From assembly GCA_023653785.1 (NCBI GenBank), contig JAMKCH010088182.1:124001-188000 (forward strand): 64,000 nucleotides of DNA, given 5' to 3'. Positions 46,118-56,521 of the stretch are shown here, one piece after another. Numbering within the stretch: the first letter of the stretch is position 1; the number at the start of each line of letters is the position of its first letter. The notes under the pieces are model-generated. The model searched no databases. It had not been told where the DNA came from and was given only the letters and a program-made list of their open reading frames with translations. This DNA is from Ophioderma brevispina (lineage: Eukaryota > Echinodermata > Ophiuroidea > Amphilepidida > Ophiodermatidae). Made by a program: the position numbers and the translations under genes.

Positions 46118-47947
46118 TTTCATTTTTCATTTCATTTATTTACCATGATCCAATCAAAAATATCAAAAAACAGTAACAATGGAAGGATGAACAAAGCAGA
46201 GCAAAGCAGAGCAAAGCTCGAAAAAGTATGGCCACCTTAATTACTTAAGTTACGGTGCAGGACAAGGACAAATAACAAATAAACTAAGACAACATTAAGT
46301 GTATAAACAAGACAAGACAAGACACGTGCAGCAGAACATGTTGCTTAACTATTGGCATATATATATATATATATATTTAAAAAAACTATACAAGGAATGC
46401 TACACAAAGCTAGCATGTGAAGCAAATTTAAAAAGTGTAAGAATGGTAAGTGGTCCGCATCTCAAGTCAAACAATCCGACGCCCAAGCACAACCAGTGGC
46501 ACTGACAAATTTGGAACTATATGCAGAAGAGAAAAAGAAACACGAGATGTGGATTACTGACCGCTCAACACGAGATGCGGACCACTGACCAGCCATAAAA
46601 TATCTTAAGAATATAGTGATACTAAATGAGATATATACATGCACTTAAAGCATTAATGGAAACAGAGTTGCGAATAGAGGCATCAATATCATTCCACAGT
46701 ATGGGACCCTGTCTTCTGATCGTATTTCTAGCAAGATCAGTAAAGAAATTTTGAGGACGATAGAGATCAGAAGACCGGGTACCATACTTGTGGATGGAAT
46801 GAACTTTAACAAAGAATCTGGAGAAATTATCGGGAAGAAAATTATTGTTAAATTTATACATGAATATTGCGACTTGAGGTTTATGTAATAAGAGAAGACC
46901 GTGAGAGTATTGAGTTGGGCAAAAGAGGTGGTGAATGAGCCAAGAAACGTGAAGCAGTGCACAATCGAACAATACGTTTTTGCATAAGGTGAATTGAATT
47001 AAAATTGGAATTGTTTTTGTCAGCCCAGATTAAATTACAATATTGAATGTGAGGAAGAACTAAAGTTGTATATAGAGAAAATAATACATTAAAGTGTAAA
47101 GTATGCTTTAATAAACGAAATAAAATTCCAGAGTACTTGGATACAAGCTTAGATATGTGTGATGTGTGCTGTTTCCAAGTCAAACAATCGTCCAGGATTA
47201 CACCAAGAAATTTAGTATTAGAAACTCTGATGATATCCTTGTTTCAATATGAATTTTAACATCAGGATAAGTACGATTGCTAAATTTATTTCTAAAAATC
47301 ATAAAATTAGATTTGTTGACATTTAGGGACAATCTGTTAGCTTGAAACCAAACAGAGATCTTGGCGAGTTCAGTGTTAACGCTATCAATGAGATACTTGA
47401 TATTATTATGAGCCAGCCAATAAATTTTGTAATCATGCTGCGTAGAGAATGTAAGTAAAGAAATCGCTAGAATATATGATATCATTAATATATAAAATGA
47501 AAAGTAAGGGCCCCAAGATAGATACTTGGGGAACACCACAAGTAATATCTAAAAAAGAGGATTTATGATGATTATATGAAACACATTGTAATCGATTAGC
47601 AAGGTAACTTTTGAACCACTCGAAGGCAACACCGCGGATACCATAATGCGAAAGTTTAGATAGAAGAATATCATGGTTTATGGTACCAATGCCTTCGAGA
47701 GTCCAAAAATACACCAATTGCGTGCTTACCCTTATCGAGTTCAATACAATTTTGTCATAAGCTTGGAGAATGGCCATTCAGAAGAACTTTAGGGCGAAAA
47801 CCAAATTGGATTTTTATGGAAAAGATTAACACTGGAAAATGTACTAAAGAAAGCCTTTTGTGAATTAAACTTTCAAGAATTTTAGACAAAACTAAGAACA
47901 GAAATAGGCCTAAGTTCTGAAAGTCTGATTATCACCGTTTTTAAAAT
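46118..47947 (-). pseudogene. Non-LTR retrotransposon, 3' part of a split copy
   Basis: Reading down the minus strand from 47947: F-K-N-G-D-N-Q-T, a Y-R-P-I-S-like L-F-L-F-L-V-L-S-K-I-L-E segment, I-N-H-D-I-L-L-S-K-L-S-H-Y-G-I-R-G, G-V-P-Q-V-S-I-L-G-P-L-L-F, W-F-Q-A-N-R-L-S-L-N-V-N-K-S-N, the thumb with L-V-L-P-H-I-Q-Y-C-N, and finally Y-G-T-R ... L-W-N-D-I. The catalytic Y-A-D-D reads Y-A-A-stop, so it is inactive. The 3' end near 46118 is a short-repeat tail (ATAAATGAAATGAAAAATG). The 5' part of the RT is found at 53.05-53.41 kb, beyond a 5.1-kb insertion. Confidence 0.8.
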
Positions 47948-48439
47948 TCCAATTCAAATTAAATAAGTTTTATTAGCATCTTCATTTAGTAAATACATTA
48001 CTAATGATAAAAGTCATTACAGAAATATAAAAAGAATACAAAAAAATAAGTGGTTTTTTTTTAAAACTGAATGTGTAAACCATTAAATGCAAAATGCGGA
48101 GAGGTCATAATAAGCGGAGGGACTTTGAGCATTCCCCACCTTTCTATACATAGTTTTACATTTACTATTGGATAACTAGACAGGACGGGACAAGATTAAC
48201 AGACAAGACACAACAAAACAGGACGAGACAAGACACCACAAAACCGGAACAGACAAGCGAGGACATTTCAATTATTTTAAACAAGATGGGGCACAAGAAC
48301 ATATTGATCATAGTGAGTCACACAAGAAATGAATGAATGCAAGGATGTGAAGGTATTACAATTACTAGTGAACAACTAAAATTGAAAGGATGAAGGTTTT
48401 ATATAACAAATAAAACTAAATTTGAATATTTATTACTCA

Positions 48440-50110
48440 TTCATGTTTTAGGTTAAGATTTAAAAGCACTATTGTTTTTGAGCTTATGATGCTGTCCCTA
48501 AGTGCATTCCAATATTTTTAGGGCCAGTGTATTTAACTGAGAATTTAATTAGATTGGATGAGGGTTAGTTGTGATGTATGTGCATGCATTTCTAGTGTGT
48601 ATCAATGTAAAGGTCACTGTGTTTTGGAGAAATATTTTGAAAATGAGTTTGGAAGGGTTCTTGAGTGTTGTAGCGATACATGAAAACTGCGTTTGGATTT
48701 GTTTAATCAAATTTGAGTGTTTTTAACTTGTGAAACATTGGTTTGGTGTGAGGTGTATTCGGTGTTATTGATGATGCGCATTGCTCGTTTTGAGTTGAAT
48801 ATATTGTCCAATTACGCGAATTTGGAGAAGTCTATGGACAATAGTTGTCATCCAGTGTTATGTCAGTAATTGCCCAGCTCTGTTACTGTAAGATATGTAC
48901 GGCAGTATTAATGGTTGTATAGTGGAAATACAATGTGTTTTGAAGGGTGTGCAGGAATTTTCTAAGGTCTGCCTTGACGTTCTCGATTATTTGATTTGTA
49001 ATTTTTGAAATGTGATATTTCCAGGAAAGATGTTGAATCAATTATTACACCTAGAAATTTTTGATGATCTACGGGTGAATGGAGGTGTTGTCAATCATTA
49101 TTTTTGTTGGCGGTGTTTCATGTTTTTGTTTTTTTTCTTTGTAAAGTGAATATAGTTAGTTTTGGATACATTAAGCGAAAGTTTGTTGGCTTTAAACCAT
49201 TTTGATACTTAATTAACCTCTTTGTTTAAATATGTTTGTTAGTGTGCTAAGTTTTGTGTGATAAAAAATATATTGGTGTCATCGGCGAATAATACAAAGG
49301 AGAAGTGTTTGGAAGAGGAGGGAATGTCATTAACATTAGTAGAAAAAGTAGGGGACCCATATTGACCCTTGAGGGACAACCGCAGGAAACGGGGAGAAGA
49401 TTAGAAGAGTATGAACAAACGTGTGAATTGGTGTCTGTTTGATAATAGCCTGGAGAAGTAGGTCTAAGGGAACACCACGGATAACCGTAGTGGTGAAGTT
49501 TGGCAAGTAGAATATCATGATTGACGGTGTCGAAGGCTTGGGATAATCGAGGAAGATACCAATAGTCTGATAATTGGCAGCTAGAGAATACGAGGATGTT
49601 ATTGTAGATATCCAGAAGAGCATGGTCAGTGGAGTTTGTTTTGCGAAAGCCTATTTGCTTACATGAAGGATGTTGAAGTGGGTGAGGAAATTGTCAAGCC
49701 TGTTATAGAAAGGCGTTCAAGATTTGGAAAACATGGACGAGAGCTATAGGATAGGGCGGTAGTATGGAGAAGACATGGGGAATCGTCTTTTCTGAATACA
49801 GATGACCTTCGCAACCTTGAGAGCCGAGGGAAAGATACCACTTGATAAGGAACGAGTTGGAAGATGTAGGTAAGAGTTTGAGATAAGGGAATGACGACAC
49901 GCTTTAACGATCGAGGGGCTAACATCATCAGAGCCAGCGCTTTTGCCATTCTTGAATTTCTTGAACATGTCAGGATCTCCTTTTCATCGATAGGATTTAA
50001 GAAAATGGAGTTGGGATAGGGATCATCAAGAAAATCAAGAAAATAAAGAGAGACTGGATCTTTAAGAGGCAAGTTCTTGGACAATATTGGCGAAGAAAGA
50101 GTTGAACTTT
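48440..50110 (-). pseudogene. RT and C-terminal region of the inserted element
   Basis: Motifs down the minus strand: F-L-D-D-P-Y-P-N-S-I-F-L and I-D-E-K-E-I (50.0 kb), K-F-K-N-G-K-S-A-G-S-D-D-V-S-P (RT fingers, 49.95 kb), S-S-G-I-F-P-S-A-L-K-V-A-K-V (49.83 kb), Y-Y-R-P-I (49.75 kb), I-G-I-F-L-D-Y (49.55 kb). A frameshifted (V)-P-Q-G-S-I block lies at 49.36 kb and an intact catalytic F-A-D-D at 49278-49289, followed by W-F-K-A-N-K-L-S-L-N-V-S-K-T-N (49.17 kb), S-W-K-Y-H-I (49.02 kb) and a long decayed C-terminus. Mutations shift the frame several times, but the catalytic Asp pair survives. Confidence 0.8.
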
Positions 50111-50689
50111 TAGAGATGATTCATGGGTCCGAATCTTGGTAGAACCATCTAGAAAAAGGAAGTAGGCGTTAGGTTCTGGAATTTTTTTGCCGATTACTGT
50201 TGATTGTTTGCCATGTGTTTTTTATGTTGTTTTGTAGATATTAAATTTATTAAGTAATATTCTTTACGTGAAGTCTTGATTAGGCTAGTTTAATTTTATG
50301 TCTATATTTAACATATTATGTTTTATTTATGTCCTTGGATGGTTTTTAATTATTTGATGTACAATTTGTTTTTCTAGTTTTAATTGATTTGATTATTCCC
50401 GATTAATCCAGGTTTTTACTTTCCTACGATACGGTTTGTTATTTTCTTTTATGTTTGGGAAAATGCGTATCATAAAGGTCCGTGAATTTCTTTAATGAAA
50501 ATAGTCAATGATTATCAGCAAAAGAAATATCTAGACTCATCCCAATTAGTTTGATTAATCAGATATGACTGAAGTTCGTAGCGTTAGTTATTTTTCTTTT
50601 GGTGTAACATTTGTTTTTATCATTTATTGAGTTTTTTTTATTTCTATTTCACTGTTTATACTATGAAATACAGGAACCTGGTCAGTTAT

Positions 50690-51410
50690 TTTATGTCGTT
50701 GTAACGATTAATACCTAGGCGTAATTTTAATAGATTTTAGGATGTTAGTAAATTATTGTCAATGAGGGATTCATTTCCGAGTTGTAACACGAGTGGGTTT
50801 GTCAATGAGGGATAAAAGGATGATGAGTACATGTGTTCAGAAAATCATTGCAATCGTAGTGAGAATATGTGTTTTAGCAATTGATGTTGAAATCTCCACA
50901 ATGAAACTATGTAGGTTTTGACGATTAATCAAGTTAATTGTAGTGGATAAATTTGTGATGAAAGGCTGAGGACATCTGTCGGGGGGTCTGTAGATGACAC
51001 CAATAATCGTGTTAGTGTGAGTTTGCTTTCACTCAACAAAAATGGATTCATAGTCTCACTTTGTTTTTTAGTGCGGTTTAAATTCGTGACGAATTTTTAA
51101 GTTAAGATCATGCAATATTAACGACACACCCACCCCACCCCCCTCTTTTAAACGTCCTATGGAATGAACAATGGAATAACCATCAATTTTATTTAAGGAG
51201 GGTAGGGATTTCTCCATCATAAATTAAACCAAGTTTCGCTGAAAGCTAATAGGGAATTTGTGGGTTTAGAGTTTTTTAACGAATCGTTTAGGCTATCAAT
51301 ATTTTTATTTAGGCTGGCGGGAATTGAAATGAATTGGCTAAGGTTAGAACCATTTACTTGATTAGTTAAGTCATTGAAAGTATCACTGACAAGGGTAATT
51401 ACATTTATTA
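50690..51410 (-). pseudogene. AP-endonuclease domain of the inserted element
   Basis: Down the minus strand: an open N-terminal stretch with L-N-D-S-L-K-N and L-L-A-F-S-E-T-W (metal-binding E-T-W, about 51.24 kb), I-D-G-Y-S-I-V-H, the glycine-rich G-G-G-V-G, I-I-G-V-I-Y-R-P-P-D (51.00-50.98 kb), C-G-D-F-N-I-N (50880-50897), and then I-P-x-I-(D/N)-K-P-T-R-V-T-T. These are the canonical blocks of the APE endonuclease that nicks target DNA for target-primed reverse transcription. A stop follows E-T-W-F-N-L and others follow. The terminal S-D-H motif was not located. Confidence 0.75.
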
Positions 51411-51959
51411 TTATTATTATTAAATGTCAAAATATTCAATTAAAATTAATGTTTTTTTTATCATCAGTATCGTTCAATTAAATTGGTAAATAATTGTGTA
51501 GATAAGTAATCATCAAAAATCAATTTTGTGGTTTTATTGTAAAAATTGGTTTAGTTCATGTTAAATTCATCTTCGTCATTTAGTGATTAAAACTGGTAAA
51601 ATGGCCGTTACAATGTTTTTGCAATACCAGTTTTCGGTGATAAAATAGGCGTCAGCAATCATTAAAAGCACAACGGTTTGTGGCAGCAGCAGCAAACAGA
51701 GCAAGAAATGATGTTTGCCCTAATTGTTTATGACACTATAACATGACATGGAGATACATAACTACATAAAAAACAATTAACGAAATTAAAATAATAGTAA
51801 AACTGGCACTTGTAAACAACAAAGAAACAGGAATAATGTAATAGAATAATCCTAGTGTGATCACATCCGCAAGAAAGCCTACACCCTGAGCCGTGGGATA
51901 AATATTGAATAAGAAATATCATTGGCAGAGCTGTGACACCTTTATAGATTTTATAAATA

Positions 51960-53047
51960 TACATAGATGCATATGCACAAAATATAATAAAGAGATTAAA
52001 CTAATAAAAATTAGGGTGGTGTGTGGGTGGTGGTGTGAGTGGGTGTGTGTGTGTGTGTGTGGATGTGTTGAGTGGGTGTGAGAGAGAATCAATACCAAGT
52101 ATCATTGGCAATTCAAAACTAAATCATAACAAGTGGAGGTAATCCATAATCAAACATTGCAGAATTAATTAGCATAAACAGTTTGTGATCATACATAATA
52201 CATCAAAGTAATCAATAATAAGCAAATAAAAACAAAGCACAATTAGTTGTTTGCAATTATCACAAACATAATTTTCCATTTCCCCAACAAAATAGTCACA
52301 TGTTATACACAAAATAAAAACGTGTGTTATTTGTGGGTGTGTGGTGATACAAGCGAGTGTTGTGTGTGTGTGTACGGGTGTGTGTGGGGTGGTGTCAAAG
52401 TGTGTGGGGGGTAAGTGAGGGGTGTGTGTAGAGAGTTTATTGCATGCATAAGCTATCATAATCGTTAAGCATACTTGAAATCATTTGTCAATAGCACTAA
52501 TAACGTCACAAAGTAACTAAATCACAATTGCCATTGACAATCAAACAATATTCTAATCCCAGGGCTAAGCTACTAAACAGTTTGCATGGAAAACCACATT
52601 AAAATACGATATAGAAATACATGTTATACACCAAAAAATAGATCAAAGGTGGTATAACAATCATTTTGTACCAAGAAAAAAAAAATAATCAAGAAACAGA
52701 TGTGTGGTGTGGGTGTGGGGTTTGGGGAGAATGTGTGTAGGTATGTGTGGTGTGTGTGGGGGGGGAGAATGTGGGTTAGGTTGTGTGGGTGGGTGTGGAA
52801 GAGTGTGTGCTTACATGAAATTCATAAATCGTGAAGCATAATCATTTTGGGGTCATATCCAATTAATGTACAACTAAATAACTCATTGCCATTGATCTAA
52901 CATGCTCCTAAAGCTACTACATAACCACCGCTTAAAAGGTGGTTATAACTAATAATGTTATACACAAAATCTGATCATAGGTGGTATAATACATGTATGC
53001 AAAAACAATAATCGAGATACGTGTGTGTATGTTGGCATTGGGCATGC
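51960..53047 (-). repeat. GT-rich tandem monomers, about 330 bp, at the element's 5' end
   Basis: Three and a partial fourth unit lie at about 51.96-52.29, 52.30-52.62, 52.63-52.95 and 52.95-53.05 kb. Each contains a GTTATACACAAAAT or similar word, GATCAAAGGTGGTATAA-like sequence in two of them, a GT/GGTGTG-rich core of 60-120 bp, and a TCATTGCCATTGA-like tail. They sit upstream of the endonuclease, where some L1 families keep tandem promoter monomers. The unit borders are approximate because the copies are diverged. Confidence 0.55.
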
Positions 53048-53051
53048 AAAT

Positions 53052-53408
53052 GGGAACGATTCTGCAATTTTCAGTTTATCTGGGACTTGACCGGAACTTA
53101 AGACAAAATTGAAAATGTTGGCGGCAATGGGAAATGCAATTAAATTTTTTAACCGATTTGATAATATCATGTTTGATAATCATCAAGACCGCACATAGCG
53201 CAGATTTTAGTGTTTTACAGATGGAGACAACTTCTTCGTCGTCGTGGGAGACATAAAAAAACGAGCTGACGCGGGATTCACTGTTTTTCAACATTCTGTT
53301 AAATAATATTCTGGCCGTGTACTTTCTGGAGCTAAATAGGACCAATATAACAAAATAAACGATATAAAAAATGGAAGTTTCATACTTCACTATTATCCAA
53401 GATGACAC
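53052..53408 (-). pseudogene. 5' part of the split non-LTR RT
   Basis: Minus strand, two frames: E-S-R-V-S-S-F-F-Y-V-S-H-D-D-E-E-V-V-S-I (the N-S-F-F-x-x-P-x-D-x-x-E-V segment before RT fingers), then L-D-D-Y, then S-S-G-Q-V-P-D-K-L-K-I-A-E-S-F-P-F. In this RT family, V-P-D-K-L-K-I-A-K-V-x-P-I is followed directly by F-K-x-G-D, and F-K-N-G-D is exactly where the fragment at 47947 begins. The two halves are therefore one copy interrupted by the 5.1-kb element. The plus-strand ORF at 53371-53688 is probably chance. Confidence 0.75.
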
Positions 53409-53925
53409 ATATGAACAGGCAACATCATTTAGATCTCATCTATACAGCACCTATGATGACGATTTTGTGACAAGTGATTTCATTTTTAGGATGCAACAGC
53501 AATATTATCAAAACTGTCAGACGAGTCGTGAGTCACGTTATTCATGGCCTACCACTGGTGACACCCAATGTGACCTTGACTACAACTCTATAGGTATCTT
53601 CAAAACATTGCATGGAATTTTGATATTGAGGCATGTCTTCTTTAACAGAAACTATTATTTTGGTTTGTTTCAGATATGTCAAGAGTAAAAAATGGCAGCG
53701 AATTTCGAACACCGCTTAAATGGTCATGGTCACGTGCACATCGTTGGTAGTCCATGGCTTTGGTTTTTCGTTCATAGGGCCAGTTAGAAGGTTCTAAGAA
53801 GGAGTTACTGAGGATTCTGTGTTGTTAGTTAATTTATCAAGCATCTGTGTTAATATATCTTGTTTCGTTGCCGACATTAAAACTGACATTGCAGTAACTT
53901 TAACACTTGGTACTTGTGTTTTATA
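53409..53925. other. No recognised gene
   Basis: A 105-codon plus-strand ORF (53371-53688) has no known motif. A few bases at the left may still belong to the split retroelement. Confidence 0.35.
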
Positions 53926-54905
53926 GAGCAGGAGCAGATTATCATAGGTCCTTATTTAAGGAGTTCGTTCAGTCCGACTACATCTAAGGTTTGACAACCT
54001 TTAGTAGGTATATGGACCCTCTACTCAATGCGAGGTAGTTAGTGGCGTCAAATTGTGGTGTCCTTTTTCAATGGGGCCACTTTTAAGTTTACACAGGGGT
54101 CAACTTGTTAAAATCTCTCCCATCATGTCGAAAGTCTGTGGCATAAGTTGTCCTGGGCCTAGTCAAGGATCCAAAATGTATAGTTTGTACCACCTAGGAT
54201 CATTGGTTTTAGAGTTATGGTAAAAATGGCTAAAAGTGCAAAAAAAAGGTCAAACTCAATTGTACAAGGGGTCACATTGAAAGTTACTCTGATATATTTT
54301 AATGCTTGCAAATTATTGGCCTGAGGAATGAGGACTCCCAAAAAGTATAGTTTTGAATTATATTAAAGTTTACTTACCGAGTTACAGGTCCCATCAGGTC
54401 CCGTGCCACTTGGATTTTGTTGGCCCCATGACCCTATTTTGTCAACATAGCATGATCACTATGATTGCAGATCTACAAAACATTCCTTATTTTGACACCT
54501 TCAGCGAGATGAACAATTTGTTTGCATTTTTTACCAAATTGGAGCACTTCTGATTTTGACCCTGTACAAATGGAATTTTACCTTTTGTGCACTTTTTAGC
54601 CATTTTTACCCAATAACTCTAAACCCAATAGTCTGATGGGTAGAAACTATAGCATTTTTGGAATGGTGTGACTAGACGGACAATATGGCATACATTTCAC
54701 ATGATTGGGAGTATTTTCAAGTTTGACTCCCTGTGTCACTGAATTGGCCCCCTATTGACAAGTGACAACCACAATTTGAGAGTATACTAACTACCTTGCA
54801 TTGATGTAGAGGGTCGAGCAACTACAAAGGTTCAAAGCGAGGATGTATTGGGACATGAACGTAATGTTTGACCCAAGTCCTTGCTCCCGCTCTATTAAAA
54901 TAGTG
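53926..54905 (-). mobile_element. Foldback DNA element, copy 3
   Basis: The full family copy, reversed relative to 32.8-33.9 kb. Left terminus GAGCAGGAGCAG...AGGTTTGACAACC; right terminus GTTTGACCCAAG...TTGCTCCC. Arms of roughly 350-450 bp are mutually complementary (ACCCAATAACTCTAAA at 54.6 kb against its complement at 54.2 kb), around a central part with TTACTTACCGAGTTACAGG. This copy lacks the TTCCGT insertion. Confidence 0.75.
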
Positions 54906-55716
54906 GGCATATCTTGACAAAAACAGCGACAAATGCAAATAAAAATCACTTTTATATTCATTCTAACGGTTTTAAAAGCATAGTTTTTTATTTGACTTCT
55001 TGACCAGAAAACACTCATTTGACACCAAATTCCTCTTTTTATTGGTTATATAAGAAGGAATACGGTTTCTTTGAATAGATGTCTGCCATCTTGAAAAATA
55101 GCCGTCATATAAAGTTTCCATGACCCAGACAATTCTTGGCAATTGTATATTTAACCTCTTGACCAGACAAGCAGACATTGCGACCCTATGGTCGCCATAG
55201 TAGTTCCTATTATTACCTTTAAAATGGCAGGCCATTTTGGAAATGTTGGTTTAAATATGCAATTGGCATCCTTTTACTTTGTCTCACGTATTTCATAACA
55301 CAAACCCAATAGCAATTTTAAGCTATGATGCAAATGTTATTATTCCGGCCCTGGTTGGTGTAATAAGTTACGGTAGTCTCCCTAGACGATCCTACGAGTA
55401 ATAAGAACCAAAAGCACCTAGGACAACAAATATACTATTTTCCGTCATTACTGTCCGTACGACATCTTACTGCAACAGGTATTGAAATTCATTAGATGCA
55501 TTCTTTGAAACACTGCTGTTATAGCTTGTTTTTTCTTTCTTTATGTATTTTTTCATTTGGAAAAACGTAAATAGGATTCTACAGACTTATCTCACATAAT
55601 TCCTGAAAATTTCAAATATTTTCACTTCTTCGAGTAGATCACAGACATAAATCTGGCGAAGTACGGTCTTTATGATCCTTTGGCAAAACGAAGGATCTGG
55701 ATACTTTCGACGTTTA
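54906..55716. other. No recognised gene; CCATCTTG repeat
   Basis: Between 54.95 and 55.25 kb two units share TCTTGACCAGA(A/C) and GCCATCTTG/GCCATTTTGG words, related in reverse to 45.85-46.05 kb. The rest is unremarkable. Confidence 0.4.
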
Positions 55717-55992
55717 AAAATCAGAAGGACTTAACTCAGCATTTGCAAGAATATTAAAGAATTTCTTTAATCTTCTGTTCATAATTAAAAATTGTTCTTT
55801 GTTTCCTAAAGTTTATATAATTGGTTGCTTGCAATACCATATATGAGCTTATGAAGTGATGTTTTCATTTTGAGTAATGATAGAGTTTGCCTTAGTAGAA
55901 AATAGTAAACATCACATTTCTCAAAACGTTTACAGCAGAATTAAAGAAATTCTGTAAACCTTCTTTCAGTGCTGAGTAGTCCCTTCTGATTG
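55717..55992. mobile_element. Foldback MITE with AATCAGAAGG ends
   Basis: The left arm (55717-55777) and right arm (55931-55992) are imperfect complements: AATCAGAAGG, ACTCAGCA and AAAGAATTTCTTTAAT pair with their reverse. It is 276 bp and non-coding. Confidence 0.75.
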
Positions 55993-56011
55993 TCACCCTC
56001 GATTTTGATAA

Positions 56012-56521
56012 TTGGAAGGAACATCAACAAGATGTGAAGCCCGTAAGCCCACAAATGACAACATGCAGCTATTGTATACACGTTTATTTTATACAATATA
56101 TATTCAAAATACGGTCCTCCAACAGGAAATGCGAATTCCGCCCTCGTATGATGCTATTCTATTTTACTGTGGTGGGAATCTCACCGTTGATGGTGCTATT
56201 ATGCAAATGATATTACGCGCAGGGGAGTGGCGGCCAAGAAAACCCAATTTTGATGTCGTGATTGGTTTAACACGTAAAAGCGAAAATCTTGACGAACCAT
56301 TCGCTTTATTTTCATATATTGCCAAGGAGATTTTTCCTTATTCAAAATCGTTTGGCTGGAATCACTCCCCCTATGGGGGTTATTTCTTCTTTTTTGTGTA
56401 TGCATCACGACGCGGACGAAGTTCGTATGCTGGAATCATGGGATACCCTGAATCGACCCACATCAAAGCGACTAAATCGTTTGTGATTTGGTTTGGTATG
56501 CCGTATCTATTGGGTTTTTAG
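56012..56521 (+). CDS. Longest ORF in the window (169 codons), unidentified
   Basis: The longest uninterrupted ATG-to-stop frame here. The protein has mixed composition with several short hydrophobic stretches (Y-G-G-Y-F-F-F-F-V-Y, W-F-G-M-P-Y-L-L-G-F) but no signal peptide, repeat or motif that I recognise. It starts 20 bp after the foldback MITE. An octamer ATGCAAAT (56200-56207) and a reverse CCAAT lie inside the frame. At this base composition an ORF of this size is somewhat unexpected by chance in 64 kb but not impossible. Could be one exon, or nothing. Confidence 0.2.
   Translation: MEGTSTRCEARKPTNDNMQLLYTRLFYTIYIQNTVLQQEMRIPPSYDAILFYCGGNLTVDGAIMQMILRAGEWRPRKPNFDVVIGLTRKSENLDEPFALFSYIAKEIFPYSKSFGWNHSPYGGYFFFFVYASRRGRSSYAGIMGYPESTHIKATKSFVIWFGMPYLLGF

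Larger units (their letters stand above)
47948..53047 (-). mobile_element. Nearly full-length non-LTR retrotransposon, inserted
   Basis: A 5.1-kb unit on the minus strand between AAAT at 47944-47947 and AAAT at 53048-53051, which I read as a 4-bp target duplication. Order from its 5' end: GT-rich tandem monomers (53047-51960), a 0.5-kb AT-rich stretch, endonuclease (51410-50690), linker, RT (50110-48900), C-terminal region to about 48.45 kb, 3' UTR and AATAAA near the 3' end. It splits an older element of the same orientation. Internal frameshifts and stops show that it is inactive. No ORF1 was recognised between the monomers and the endonuclease. CR1/L2/Crack/Daphne-like from domain order; family not resolved. 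Confidence 0.75.
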
